Positions 17,246 to 25,975 of a stretch of 64,000 nucleotides of DNA are shown here, in pieces. Each line of letters starts with the position of its first letter. Position 1 is the stretch's first letter. The stretch covers positions 1,612,001 through 1,676,000 of the forward strand of contig NZ_CP140152.1 in NCBI RefSeq assembly GCF_034479515.1, in the 5' to 3' direction. The stretch is from Duganella zoogloeoides (lineage in GTDB: Bacteria > Pseudomonadota > Gammaproteobacteria > Burkholderiales > Burkholderiaceae_D). Position numbers and translations under genes: made by a program. The notes under the pieces were generated by a model. That model saw only the letters and a list, made by a program, of their open reading frames with translations. It ran no database searches and was not told where the DNA came from.

Positions 17246-18436
17246 TTATACCAAGCCGAGATCGCGCCCCCTGGTGCCGAAGATGGTTTCCACCTGGCCG
17301 CTATTCAAGCCGTACATGCGCGCCAGCAGGCCGCCGAACATGGCGCGGTATTCGTTGAGCACCGGGTAGTCACGGTTCTGGAACAGGGTTTTCTGTTCCA
17401 GCGCGATCTGCTCGCCGCGCACCGCGTTGCCGCGCACGCCGCCACCGAGCACCCAGTACACCGAGCCGTGACCGTGATCGGTGCCGCGGTTGCCGTTCTC
17501 GCGGAAGGTGCGGCCGAATTCACTGACCACCACCACGACCGTGTCTTTCCACTCCGGCCCCATTTCCTGGGCGAAGCCGGCCAGGCCGCGGCCCAGTTCC
17601 TCGAAGCGGTTGGACAGGTAGCCCGCGCCGTTGCCCTGGCCGACGTGGGTGTCCCAGCCGCCCACGTCAACAAACCCGACGTTGTATTTCTCCTTCATAA
17701 GCCTGGCGATGCGGCGCGCTTCCAGTTCAAAACCCTTGGCGGTGATGGCGTTGCGGTTGGCGGCGTCCATTTCGCCTATCATCTGCTTCATCACGTCCTC
17801 GCGCACCACGAAACCCTCGCGCACCTGCGACGCCAGCGGACTGCCGTCGTACATGGCGGCGATCATGCGGGCCTGGCGGGCATCGACCTGAGGCTTGCCG
17901 AGCGAGCGCAGCGCCATGTTGGGCAGCTGCGCCGTGCCCTGCATGATCAGCGGCAGCTGGTCGGTGAATGAAATGGCGCTGGCGCGGTCGGCATTGAGCG
18001 TGGTGGCCAGCCGGTTCAAGAAGCCGGAGCGATAATCGCGCGTGCCTTGCAGCGGTTGCCCCAGTTCGATGCTGTCCTGGGTTTCGAAGTGGCTGCGCGA
18101 GAGGTCCTCGGTGCCGGCAAACGGCACGAACGCCGCCTCGCCGCTGGTAAACAGCGGGTAGATGGTGTCGCGCAGCGCCGGGTGCAGGCCCCAGTCGGCA
18201 TTGATGGCCAGCGCCGACTTCAAATCGTCGGACGGCTTGGGGATGGCGATATTGGGCCGCACCTGGTAGTAATAGTCGCTCGAGATCGGCACCAGCAGGC
18301 TGGTGGCGTCGTAGCCGCCGCGCATGAACACGAACAGCAGGCGGGTCTTGCTGGCCGGTGCGGCCCACAGGTTGCCGGCGGCGGTGGCTGCAAGGGGCAG
18401 TGCGGCCAGCGATTTGAGCAGGGTGCGGCGTTCCAT
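17246..18436 (-). CDS. DUF1501 family protein, Tat-type signal
   Basis: 396 aa. It starts MERRTLLKSL followed by a hydrophobic stretch ending near LWAA, a probable Tat signal. The body resembles the sulfatase/alkaline phosphatase superfamily: FVFMRGGYDATSL, DVGGWDTHVGQG, VVVSEFGRTFREN and TDHGHGSVYWVLGG. DUF1501 genes are nearly always paired with DUF1800, as here, with 15 bases between the genes. The function is unknown; a periplasmic or surface role is inferred. The stop lies 2 bases from the convergent fdhD stop. Confidence 0.9.
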   Translation of the reverse strand: MERRTLLKSLAALPLAATAAGNLWAAPASKTRLLFVFMRGGYDATSLLVPISSDYYYQVRPNIAIPKPSDDLKSALAINADWGLHPALRDTIYPLFTSGEAAFVPFAGTEDLSRSHFETQDSIELGQPLQGTRDYRSGFLNRLATTLNADRASAISFTDQLPLIMQGTAQLPNMALRSLGKPQVDARQARMIAAMYDGSPLASQVREGFVVREDVMKQMIGEMDAANRNAITAKGFELEARRIARLMKEKYNVGFVDVGGWDTHVGQGNGAGYLSNRFEELGRGLAGFAQEMGPEWKDTVVVVVSEFGRTFRENGNRGTDHGHGSVYWVLGGGVRGNAVRGEQIALEQKTLFQNRDYPVLNEYRAMFGGLLARMYGLNSGQVETIFGTRGRDLGLV

Positions 18437-18451
18437 GGTGGTCTCCTTGTT

Positions 18452-20017
18452 CTAACGGTGCATTAGTTCCGGTGACGACAGCAGCAGGGTGTTCCATTCC
18501 TGCGGCGAGGTTGCCTGTTCCAGTGCCCGGCGCGTGTTCGGCGCCAGGGTTTGCTGCAAGGACTGGTAGTAAAAGGCGCTGGCCAGTTGCGGGAACGCGG
18601 CGCGTTCCTGCGGCTGCGGCCCTTCGGCCTTGAACAGTCCCGCGTTGCCCGAGCCAATGGCCTTGGCGATCTCGAAGCGGGTGGTCATCTGGCCCGGGCT
18701 GGCCCAGCCGGGCTGGGTGAGCGCATAGCCGTCCGGCGTTTGTCGGCCGTACAGCGGCTGCGCCATGCGGTTCAGCCACCCCAGCATGGGCGCGGTGTTG
18801 AGCACCACCTTGTCGTCGTAGGTCAGGCGCACGGCCGCGACCACGTAGTGCACCGGGTCCTTGAATTTCTTGCCGAGCGACTCGGCAAACTCGGTCGATG
18901 TGAGCATGGTGCGCATGACCGCCGCAATGTCGCCGTCGGACGACTGGAACACTGCGGCCATGCGGGCCACCAGCGCCGGCGGCGGTTCGTCGGCGACGAA
19001 ATATACGGCCAGCTTGCGGCTGATGAAGCGCGCCGTGGCCGGACTGCGGCACAGGCGGTCGAGCGCCTCGTCCACCTCGGCCAGGCCGCGTCCCTTGATC
19101 GGCTGGCCCAGGAACTGCTTGTTGCCGTAGTCGTGGCGGTTGGGATTGAACTCGAACAGACCGGTGCGCACGTACTGCGACTGCAATTCCTTTTTCACCT
19201 TCGGTGCCGTATCGCCCAGGTTGATCCCGATGCCGGTGAGGATGCGCGCCAGTTCCTGAACGTCGCGCTGGCTGTAGCCGCCGTCCACGCCCAGCGTGTG
19301 CAGCTCCATCAGCTCGCGTGCATAGTTTTCGTTGATGCGGTTGGCGGCATTCTGTTCGTTGTCCAGGTAGCGGATCATGGCGGGATGACGCACGGTGGCG
19401 CCCAGCAGGTCGCGGAACTTGCCCAGCGCATGCGGCCGGATCGCGGTTTCTTCGTAGTCGCCCACCAGCGCGCGCAGGTTGCTCTTGCCCGAGTGGACGT
19501 TAAAATGGTTCATCCAGAACCACGCCATCTGCTCCTGCAACTGGTTGGGCGAATACAGGTCGCGCAGCAGCGAGCGCGTGGCCGCCTCGCGCGCCAGGTT
19601 GTTCATCGCCTGCTGGTAAGCCTTTTGCGCGGTTTTCTTTTGTTCGTCGTCGGCGATCTTGTCGGCGTCCTTGCGTTGTTGTTCCAGGTCCGCCACCAGC
19701 TGCGGCAGCGGCTTGCTGGCGATGGTTAAACCGTCGATCTGGGTCTGGGCGGCGGCCGGCAAGAATGCCGGGGACGGCCGCAGCTGCTGCTCCAGCCAGG
19801 CATCATAGCCCAGCGCCTGCGCCTGCTGCCAGGTGCCCTGGTTGACGCCCCAGCTGACGCGGTTGACGGCGGCGGGCAATTGCGCGGACGTGATGATGGC
19901 GGCGCCAGCAGTGCCGGGAGCGCGGTCGCCGGTGGCGGCACAGCCGGCCAGCAGCGTGATTGCGCCGGCAAATAGCGTGACGATCAAGGTGCGCATCGTG
20001 TTGGTTTTGGTTTGCAT
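18452..20017 (-). CDS. DUF1800 family lipoprotein
   Basis: About 521 aa. It starts MQTKTNTMRTLIV, with a lipobox at LLAGC that predicts a lipid anchor. DUF1800 features are seen: AWFWMNHFNVHSG, ENYARELMELHTLGVDGGYSQRDVQELARILTG, and a C-terminal part with PGWASPGQMTTRFEIA. It is partner of the downstream DUF1501 gene; the function of the pair is not known. The start could be 21 bases later (second ATG, 19996). Neither has a strong ribosome site. Confidence 0.88.
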   Translation of the reverse strand: MQTKTNTMRTLIVTLFAGAITLLAGCAATGDRAPGTAGAAIITSAQLPAAVNRVSWGVNQGTWQQAQALGYDAWLEQQLRPSPAFLPAAAQTQIDGLTIASKPLPQLVADLEQQRKDADKIADDEQKKTAQKAYQQAMNNLAREAATRSLLRDLYSPNQLQEQMAWFWMNHFNVHSGKSNLRALVGDYEETAIRPHALGKFRDLLGATVRHPAMIRYLDNEQNAANRINENYARELMELHTLGVDGGYSQRDVQELARILTGIGINLGDTAPKVKKELQSQYVRTGLFEFNPNRHDYGNKQFLGQPIKGRGLAEVDEALDRLCRSPATARFISRKLAVYFVADEPPPALVARMAAVFQSSDGDIAAVMRTMLTSTEFAESLGKKFKDPVHYVVAAVRLTYDDKVVLNTAPMLGWLNRMAQPLYGRQTPDGYALTQPGWASPGQMTTRFEIAKAIGSGNAGLFKAEGPQPQERAAFPQLASAFYYQSLQQTLAPNTRRALEQATSPQEWNTLLLSSPELMHR

Positions 20018-20257
20018 GGCGTGTCCCGGAACGCTAATGACGCAAGAGTATGCCAAATTGAGGGCCCTGCTATATTTCTTTTGTGTAGGGTGCAACAAAT
20101 TGTTACCGGGAGACGGGACGTGTAGGCACAGCCGGGAGGTAAAACTGGAGGGGGGAGAGTAATGCAGCTGTCAGCGGGGTTTGGGCTGAAGCATGATCGC
20201 ATTGGGGGCGCCGGTACCGCATGCCGGCGCCTGGCATAGCAAGATCAGCGAGGCTGT

Positions 20258-20545
20258 TCAATGCATTGAGGCGGTCGACAGATCTTTTAGTTCTCGGATG
20301 CTGATATCTGACTTTTCGTGCATCCGCAGCAAAATCGTGGCCCCCACGGCCAACTTACGGTGGCGAATTTTGCTGATGATCGGCGGTTGAACTTCCAAAA
20401 CGCGGCACAGCTCTGCATCGTTTTTAAGGTTCATCTTTTCGATCAAAGTATCGAGTAACTTGTTCGGAACAAAACTGGAAGGTTCCAGCGCCCGAGCACG
20501 ATTCATCGCTTCGATCAATTCCATCTTTTTTTGCCTTACGTTCAT
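20258..20545 (-). CDS. Small helix-turn-helix protein, 95 aa
   Basis: Short regulator-like protein with a central helix-turn-helix (KNDAELCRVLEVQPPIISKIRH), Cro/XRE-like. AAGGAGGAG seven bases before the ATG is the strongest ribosome site in this region. Base composition is visibly more AT-rich than its neighbours, which hints at transfer. It has no obvious partner gene: DUF1800 is upstream on the map and an ABC ATPase gene follows. The target is unknown. Confidence 0.75.
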   Translation of the reverse strand: MNVRQKKMELIEAMNRARALEPSSFVPNKLLDTLIEKMNLKNDAELCRVLEVQPPIISKIRHRKLAVGATILLRMHEKSDISIRELKDLSTASMH

Positions 20546-20722
20546 TTTTCGCTCCTCCTTAGCTTAAACGTGAAGAAATGACGTCTTCCCAGCAAGGCTA
20601 GCGCTCACACTATTGCTTTGAATGTGGAGCGCTACTCAACATTCTTGATAACCGTGCAAGTTAGTTCAAATCATACTCCTTTGCGGCCCTGGCTGCAGCG
20701 TTTAACAATTGAATTATCTTGT

Positions 20723-21412
20723 TTATTGCTCAAATGGCTTGACGATTGTTGTTTCTTGTATGCCGCATTTCGATAGTTGTAGGATTTTGTCTGTCATTTC
20801 GGCGGCGATGTGCGAATGTGTGACCATGATGGCGCAGGCGCCGGTCGATTTGATCTCGCGGTGGAGCAGTTCCAGGATGCCGTGGGCGGTGTCGGGGTCG
20901 AGATTGCCGGTGGGTTCGTCGGCCAGCACCAGGGCCGGGCGGTGCACCAGCGCCCTGGCAATGGCCACGCGCTGCATCTCGCCGCCGGACAGTTGATGGG
21001 GGAAGTCGTCGCCACGCCCGCCCAGGCCCACGGCGTCGAGCATCTCGGCCGCGCGCGCCACGGGCAGGCCGTTGAGCAGCAGCGGCAGGGCGACGTTTTG
21101 CAGCAGGGTCAGGTGCGGCAGCACATGGAAGGCCTGGAAGATGAACCCCATGCGCGAACGGCGCAGGCGGGTGGCGGCGTCGTCGTCCAGGCCCGCCATC
21201 GGCACGCCATCGATGATGATGGACGAGGTGCTGGCCGGATCGGGCGCATCGAGGCCGGCGATCAGGTTGAGCAGGGTGGACTTGCCCACGCCCGAGTCGC
21301 CCATGATGGCTACGAATTCGCCGGCCCGGAAGGTCCACGACAGGTTGGCCAGCACCGGGCGGCCCTGGTACGACTTGGACAGGTTGCGAAGTTCTAACAG
21401 GGGCGTGGGCAT
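20723..21412 (-). CDS. ABC transporter ATPase, LolD/MacB type, in the PhnD-like importer operon
   Basis: 229 aa nucleotide-binding subunit. Walker A is GDSGVGKST, signature [15 protein letters not shown], Walker [12 protein letters not shown]. The phrase [22 protein letters not shown] is typical of LolD/MacB ATPases, which normally serve lipoprotein or efflux systems and not importers. Here it is the last gene of the phnD-phnC-phnE-phnE operon and starts 7 bases after the second permease stop. It may be a second ATPase of the importer; the pairing is inferred. Confidence 0.88.
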   Translation of the reverse strand: MPTPLLELRNLSKSYQGRPVLANLSWTFRAGEFVAIMGDSGVGKSTLLNLIAGLDAPDPASTSSIIIDGVPMAGLDDDAATRLRRSRMGFIFQAFHVLPHLTLLQNVALPLLLNGLPVARAAEMLDAVGLGGRGDDFPHQLSGGEMQRVAIARALVHRPALVLADEPTGNLDPDTAHGILELLHREIKSTGACAIMVTHSHIAAEMTDKILQLSKCGIQETTIVKPFEQ

Positions 21413-21418
21413 AAAAAC

Positions 21419-22225
21419 CTAGCGGGTGAGGGCGCGCCGTAGCGCATAGCTGATGGCGTCTACCAGGGCCACCAGTACCAGCATGGCGATGATGACGGTG
21501 GCCGCCTGCTGCATCTGGAACAGCGACAGGTGGTATTTGAGCATTTGGCCGAGGCCGCCGGCGCCCACCACGCCCAGGATGGCGGCGGCGCGGATATTGT
21601 TTTCCCAGCGGTACAGCGTGTACGAGAGCATCTGCGGCAGGGTTTGCGGCAGGGTGGCGTAGAGAAATGCGGCAGCGGCGCTGGTACCGTTGGTGCGCAG
21701 CGTGGCTTCCGGTCCCGGCGGGGCGTTTTCCAGTGCGTCGGCAAACAGCCGGCCCAGCACCCCGGCCGTGTGGGCAGCCAGCGCCAGCGTGCCGCCAAAC
21801 GGCCCCAGGCCGGCGGCAATCAGCAGGATCGAAGCCCACACCAGTTCGGGAATCGAGCGCAGTACGTTGAGCAGGGCGCGCACGCCCGCGCGCGGCGCCT
21901 GGCCCAGGCGGCCCGACGCCGGCAGCGCCAGCGCCAGCCCGGCCACCACCGCCAGCAGCGTGCCCAGTGCCGACATCGACATGGTTTCCAGCGTGGCCCA
22001 CGCGGTCTTGACCAGGAACGGCGTGGCGGTTTCCGGCGGAGCGAAGCCGGCCAGCAGTTCGGCGGCGCTGTTGACGGCGTCGAGCGTGAAAAAGTCGCGC
22101 CACTTGAGCGGCAGCGACGCGAAACTGGCTGCCACCAGCGCGGCAAGCAGCGCCATCACGGCGATGATGGTCCAGTCGCGCGCCGGCGGCCTGGGCATGT
22201 GTTGGGTGTCATGCATATGCTTCAT
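21419..22225 (-). CDS. PhnE-type ABC importer permease 2
   Basis: 268 aa, about six membrane segments. The coupling motif near the C-terminus is YTLYRWENNIRAAAILGVVGAGGLG, typical of phosphonate-type (PhnE) permeases. Start ATG 22225 overlaps the stop of permease 1 (ATGA), indicating translational coupling. It probably forms a heterodimer with permease 1. Confidence 0.88.
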   Translation of the reverse strand: MKHMHDTQHMPRPPARDWTIIAVMALLAALVAASFASLPLKWRDFFTLDAVNSAAELLAGFAPPETATPFLVKTAWATLETMSMSALGTLLAVVAGLALALPASGRLGQAPRAGVRALLNVLRSIPELVWASILLIAAGLGPFGGTLALAAHTAGVLGRLFADALENAPPGPEATLRTNGTSAAAAFLYATLPQTLPQMLSYTLYRWENNIRAAAILGVVGAGGLGQMLKYHLSLFQMQQAATVIIAMLVLVALVDAISYALRRALTR

Positions 22226-23103
22226 CCGAGCCGCCGCCGCAAGATTTTGGAAAACAAATCGGCCAGCGCGACCAGCAGCACGAACACCAGCAGCATCGAC
22301 GACACCTCGGCGCCGGCCAGCATCTTCATCGATTCGTCCATCCGCTGGCCGAGGCCACCGGCGCCCACGAAGCCCATCACCACCGAGCCGCGAATCGCAC
22401 ACTCCCAGCGGTACACCGTGTACGACATCAGTTCGGACGCCGATTCCGGCAGCGCGCCGTACAGCAGCGCAGCCAGCCTGCCGCTGCCGTTGGCCAGCAG
22501 GGTGTCGGTGCTGTGGGTGTCCGATGATTCGAGGATCTCGGCATACACCTTGCCCAGCATGCCGCAGTAAGTGAGCGCGATGGCCAGCACCCCGGCGGTG
22601 GGGCCGAAACCGATGATGCGCACGAACAGCAGCGCCCACACCAGTTCCGGCACGCTGCGCAGCAGGATCAGGATCCAGCGTACGCCCTGGCGCAGCAACC
22701 GCGCGGGCAGGCGCGTGCGGCCGTTGCCCAGCGCCGAGATCGACAGCCGGTCGGTGATGATCAGCGTGGCCGGAATGGCCACCACCAGCGCCAGCGCCAG
22801 GCCGGCGGTGGCAATGGCCACCGTTTGCCAAGTTTCGCGCAGCAGCAGTTGCAGGAATTCCGGGTCGTGTGCGGGTACCAGGAAGTCTGACAGGAAGCGG
22901 CCGGTGGCGGACAGGCTTTGCCAATCCCATAAAATCCACGGCTTGAACTCGCTCATCACCAGCATCGGCCACACGAGGGCCACCGCGAGCAGGCAGGCGA
23001 TGATGCGGCCGCGCCAGGCCGGATCGCGGTGCAGGTGCGCCGGCAACTGCGCGGCCAACTGCGTGGATGAGCGGGCGGACATCGGGCGGTGCATTGCGGT
23101 CAC
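22222..23103 (-). CDS. PhnE-type ABC importer permease 1
   Basis: 293 aa permease with the motif YTVYRWECAIRGSVVMGFVGAGGLGQ and about six membrane segments. It begins with a GTG whose GTGA overlaps the phnC-like stop; an ATG 9 bases later is an alternative. It shares organisation with permease 2, from which it probably arose by duplication. Confidence 0.88.
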   Translation of the reverse strand: MTAMHRPMSARSSTQLAAQLPAHLHRDPAWRGRIIACLLAVALVWPMLVMSEFKPWILWDWQSLSATGRFLSDFLVPAHDPEFLQLLLRETWQTVAIATAGLALALVVAIPATLIITDRLSISALGNGRTRLPARLLRQGVRWILILLRSVPELVWALLFVRIIGFGPTAGVLAIALTYCGMLGKVYAEILESSDTHSTDTLLANGSGRLAALLYGALPESASELMSYTVYRWECAIRGSVVMGFVGAGGLGQRMDESMKMLAGAEVSSMLLVFVLLVALADLFSKILRRRLG

Positions 23104-23945
23104 AGGCAGGCGCCGGCGCCGGGTTTGACCGGCAGGGTCTCCGGTTCCGGTGCTGCTGGCGGTGCCGGCCTGGCGGGTTCGCCCTGGTACAACTGGGCGA
23201 TCATCTGTGGCGTGACCTGCTCGCGCGGCAGGTCAAAGACGATGCGGCCGGCGCGCAGGGCGACGATGCGCGGAAAATGCGCCAGCGCCAGGTCCACCTG
23301 GTGCAGGCTGCACACCAAAGTGGCGTTGCGCGCGGCGGCCTCTTCGCGCAGGGTACTCAAGGTCAGTTCGGAGAGCACCGGGTCGAGCGCGGACAGCGGC
23401 TCGTCCACCAGCAGCGCTTGCGCCGGGGAGAGCAGCAGCCGCGCCAGGCCGCAGCGCTGGCGTTCGCCGCCCGACAGGCGGTCCACGCGCGAATACAGTT
23501 TATCGCCGAGGTTGAAGCGCGCCAGCGCCTGCCACGCGGCTTGCGGATCGGCCGGCTTGAACAGCGAAGCCAGTGCGCGCCAGATGCTCCATTGCGGCAG
23601 GTGCGCGGCCAGCACCGCCGTCACCACCCGCTGGCGCGGCGGCAGCGGCGGCGTTTGCGGCGCCAGGAACAGGCGCGCACGCAACCGGTGGCGCGCAGCG
23701 TTGCCGAGCGCCCACGGATCCTGATCGAACATGGTGAAAGTGCCCTCAAGGGGCTGCTGCGCGCACGCCAGGGTGGCCAGCAAGGTGGTCTTGCCGGCGC
23801 CGGATGGGCCGATCAGCGCCAGTTGCTCCCCTTGTTCGATGGTGAGCGAGAGACCCCGCAGCGCGGGCAGGGGGACGCCTGAAGGCGCACCTGACGATGC
23901 GCCGCGATGGCGCACCGTCAGGTCGTGCAAATGGTAGGTCGGCAT
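23100..23945 (-). CDS. PhnC-type ABC importer ATPase
   Basis: 281 aa. Walker A GPSGAGKTT, signature LSGGERQRCGLARLL, Walker B LLVDEPLSALD, then the H-loop in SLHQVD. It is more divergent than classical PhnC, with a proline-rich tail (EPARPAPPAAPEPE) that is probably disordered. It energises the two permeases encoded downstream. Confidence 0.88.
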   Translation of the reverse strand: MPTYHLHDLTVRHRGASSGAPSGVPLPALRGLSLTIEQGEQLALIGPSGAGKTTLLATLACAQQPLEGTFTMFDQDPWALGNAARHRLRARLFLAPQTPPLPPRQRVVTAVLAAHLPQWSIWRALASLFKPADPQAAWQALARFNLGDKLYSRVDRLSGGERQRCGLARLLLSPAQALLVDEPLSALDPVLSELTLSTLREEAAARNATLVCSLHQVDLALAHFPRIVALRAGRIVFDLPREQVTPQMIAQLYQGEPARPAPPAAPEPETLPVKPGAGACL

Positions 23946-23969
23946 GCAGGGCTGAGATAAAAGCTGGGA

Positions 23970-24848
23970 TTACTTCTTCAGCAGGCCGGCGTTTTGCGCG
24001 GCAGCTTCGATGGCGATGTAATTTTCAGCCTTGGTCGGAATGAACTTCGATGCGCGTTGCAGGTCCATGATCACCTTGTCTTGCGGGTTCTTCGGATCGA
24101 GCGCCAGGAAGGCATCGGTCAGCTTTTTCTTGAGGTCCGCGTTCATGTCGGTGCGCACGGTCCAGTTGTAGTCGTAGTAGCCGGGGGTGGTGTAGAACAC
24201 GCGCACCACGCTTGGGTCGACCTTCTTCTCGGCCACCAGCTTTTCCCAGACCGAGATGTTCAGTGCGCCGGCATCGACCTTGCCGCCGGCCACTGCCGCC
24301 ACGGTGGAGTCGTGCTGGCCGGAGAAGGCGATGCGTTTCAGGTCGGTGTCCGGATTGATCTTGGCGGCCAGCAGGAACGAGCGCGGCATCAGGTGGCCCG
24401 AGGTGGACGATTCCGAACCGAAGGTGAAGGTGTGGCCTTTCAGGTCTTCCAGCTTGTTGATGTCTTTCTGGGTGGTGATGAACACCGAGCGGAATTTTTC
24501 ATCTTCGGCGCGCTGCACCAGCGGCGTGACCTGGTTCTTGCTGCGCTCTTTGGCCTGCACGAAAGTGAAGCCGCCGAACCACACCATGTCCACTTTCTTG
24601 TTGATCAGCGCTTCCACCGAGGCGGCGTAATCGGTCACCGGGGTGAACTCGACCTTCATGCCGATTTTCTTTTCCAGGTAGTCGCCCAGCGGCTTGAACT
24701 TGCGCTGCAGCTCGGTCGGTGCTTCATCGGGAATCGCGGTGACGCGGAACACGCCGTTGGCCGATTGCGCCTGGGCGAATGCTGCGGTCACCAGTAAGCC
24801 GGCGGCCAGCACCGATTTCAAGGTGCGCAGGGAGGAAAATTTCATCAT
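23970..24848 (-). CDS. PhnD-like ABC substrate-binding protein, putative selenium oxyanion binder
   Basis: 292 aa periplasmic binding protein with a signal peptide ending near AFAQA. The mature start VTAIPDEAPTELQRKFKPLG and the following PVTDYAASVEAL, VDMVWFGGFTFVQA are PhnD-family. From memory, NCBI has a PhnD-like family named putative selenate-binding whose members open in this way and sit near selD. Here no phosphonate genes and no Pho box are seen, while egtDB is divergent and the sen genes are 6 kb away, so selenite/selenate is the inferred ligand. Two adjacent ATGs (24848, 24845) are possible starts. Confidence 0.75.
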   Translation of the reverse strand: MMKFSSLRTLKSVLAAGLLVTAAFAQAQSANGVFRVTAIPDEAPTELQRKFKPLGDYLEKKIGMKVEFTPVTDYAASVEALINKKVDMVWFGGFTFVQAKERSKNQVTPLVQRAEDEKFRSVFITTQKDINKLEDLKGHTFTFGSESSTSGHLMPRSFLLAAKINPDTDLKRIAFSGQHDSTVAAVAGGKVDAGALNISVWEKLVAEKKVDPSVVRVFYTTPGYYDYNWTVRTDMNADLKKKLTDAFLALDPKNPQDKVIMDLQRASKFIPTKAENYIAIEAAAQNAGLLKK

Positions 24849-24998
24849 GGAAGGCCCTAAGGGTGAGTTGGGTGAAACGCCGCACAGTGTTTTTATGCGC
24901 GCCGCGAAAGAATGCGTATTCGGCTATGATAACAAAAAGTCGGCTCTTGCCTTGCAGCCTAGTGCAGACCGGCATTACCCCTAAAGGCAGAGCAATTT

Positions 24999-25964
24999 AT
25001 GCAGACAACCCGCCCGGAGCATCCCGCGCGCGCCCACGGCAGCGCTGCGGTCATCGCGGAAATTTCCGCCGGCCTGTTGGCCCCCACCGCCCATACGTCC
25101 CCCAAGTTCCTGTACGACAGTCTCGGTTCGCGGCTGTTCGAAGCGATTTGTGAATTGCCCGAGTACTATCCCACCCGCACCGAAGCGGCGATCTTCGCGG
25201 CCCACGGCGCCGCCATGGCGCAGGACATCGGCACCGGCGTCTCGCTGATCGACCTGGGCGCGGGCAATTGCGCCAAGGCGGCCAGCCTGTTCCCGCTGCT
25301 GCAACCGGCGCAGTACGTGCCGGTCGATATCTCGCGCGACTTTCTCACCGAGTCGGTCACGCGCCTGCAACAGCGCTTTCCGCACATCGAGATGACCCCG
25401 CTGGGGCTCGACTTTTCCGGCGGCTTCGCGCTGCCCGACAGCGTGCGCTCCAGGCGCCGGCTGTTTTTCTACCCCGGCTCATCGATCGGCAATTTTTCAC
25501 CGGAACAGGCGATCGCGTTTTTGCACGGCCTGCGCGCCAATGCCGGCGACGACGGCGGCCTGCTGATCGGCGTGGACCTGGTCAAAGACAGCGCGGTGCT
25601 CGACGCGGCATATGACGACGCCATCGGCGTCACCGCCGCGTTCAACCTGAACATGCTGCGCCACGTGAACCACCTGCTCGGCGCCGACTTCAATGTGCGC
25701 GACTGGCAGCACCACGCGTTTTTCAACCCGCACGAGAAGCGCATCGAAATGCACCTGGAGGCGCGCAGCGCCGTCACGGTGCGCTGGCAGAACCATGAGC
25801 GCCACTTCGCCAGCGGCGAACGCATCCACACCGAAGACAGTTACAAATACACGCGGCAGTCGTTCGTCAGCCTGCTCGAACAAGCGGGCTTTGCCACCAA
25901 CCGCGTATGGACCGACGAGAACAACTGGTTTGCCGTGATCTACGCCCGCGTCATCCCCGACTGA
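24999..25964 (+). CDS. egtD: L-histidine N-alpha-methyltransferase (ergothioneine/selenoneine precursor synthesis)
   Basis: 321 aa SAM-dependent enzyme that trimethylates histidine to hercynine. Diagnostic stretches are SPKFLYDSLGSRLFEAICELPEYYPTR, LIDLGAGNCAKA, FFYPGSSIGNF and the C-terminal IHTEDSYKYTRQSF. Hercynine is the acceptor for both EgtB and SenA, and both genes are in this window. GGCAGAG precedes the ATG weakly. It is divergent from the PhnD-like operon and its stop is 11 bases before egtB. Confidence 0.95.
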   Translation: MQTTRPEHPARAHGSAAVIAEISAGLLAPTAHTSPKFLYDSLGSRLFEAICELPEYYPTRTEAAIFAAHGAAMAQDIGTGVSLIDLGAGNCAKAASLFPLLQPAQYVPVDISRDFLTESVTRLQQRFPHIEMTPLGLDFSGGFALPDSVRSRRRLFFYPGSSIGNFSPEQAIAFLHGLRANAGDDGGLLIGVDLVKDSAVLDAAYDDAIGVTAAFNLNMLRHVNHLLGADFNVRDWQHHAFFNPHEKRIEMHLEARSAVTVRWQNHERHFASGERIHTEDSYKYTRQSFVSLLEQAGFATNRVWTDENNWFAVIYARVIPD

Positions 25965-25975
25965 GGAAATCCCTG

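Noticed and set aside
20723..24848. Phosphonate utilisation operon
   Set aside because: There are no phn catabolic genes or Pho box nearby; the PhnD similarity alone does not set the substrate.
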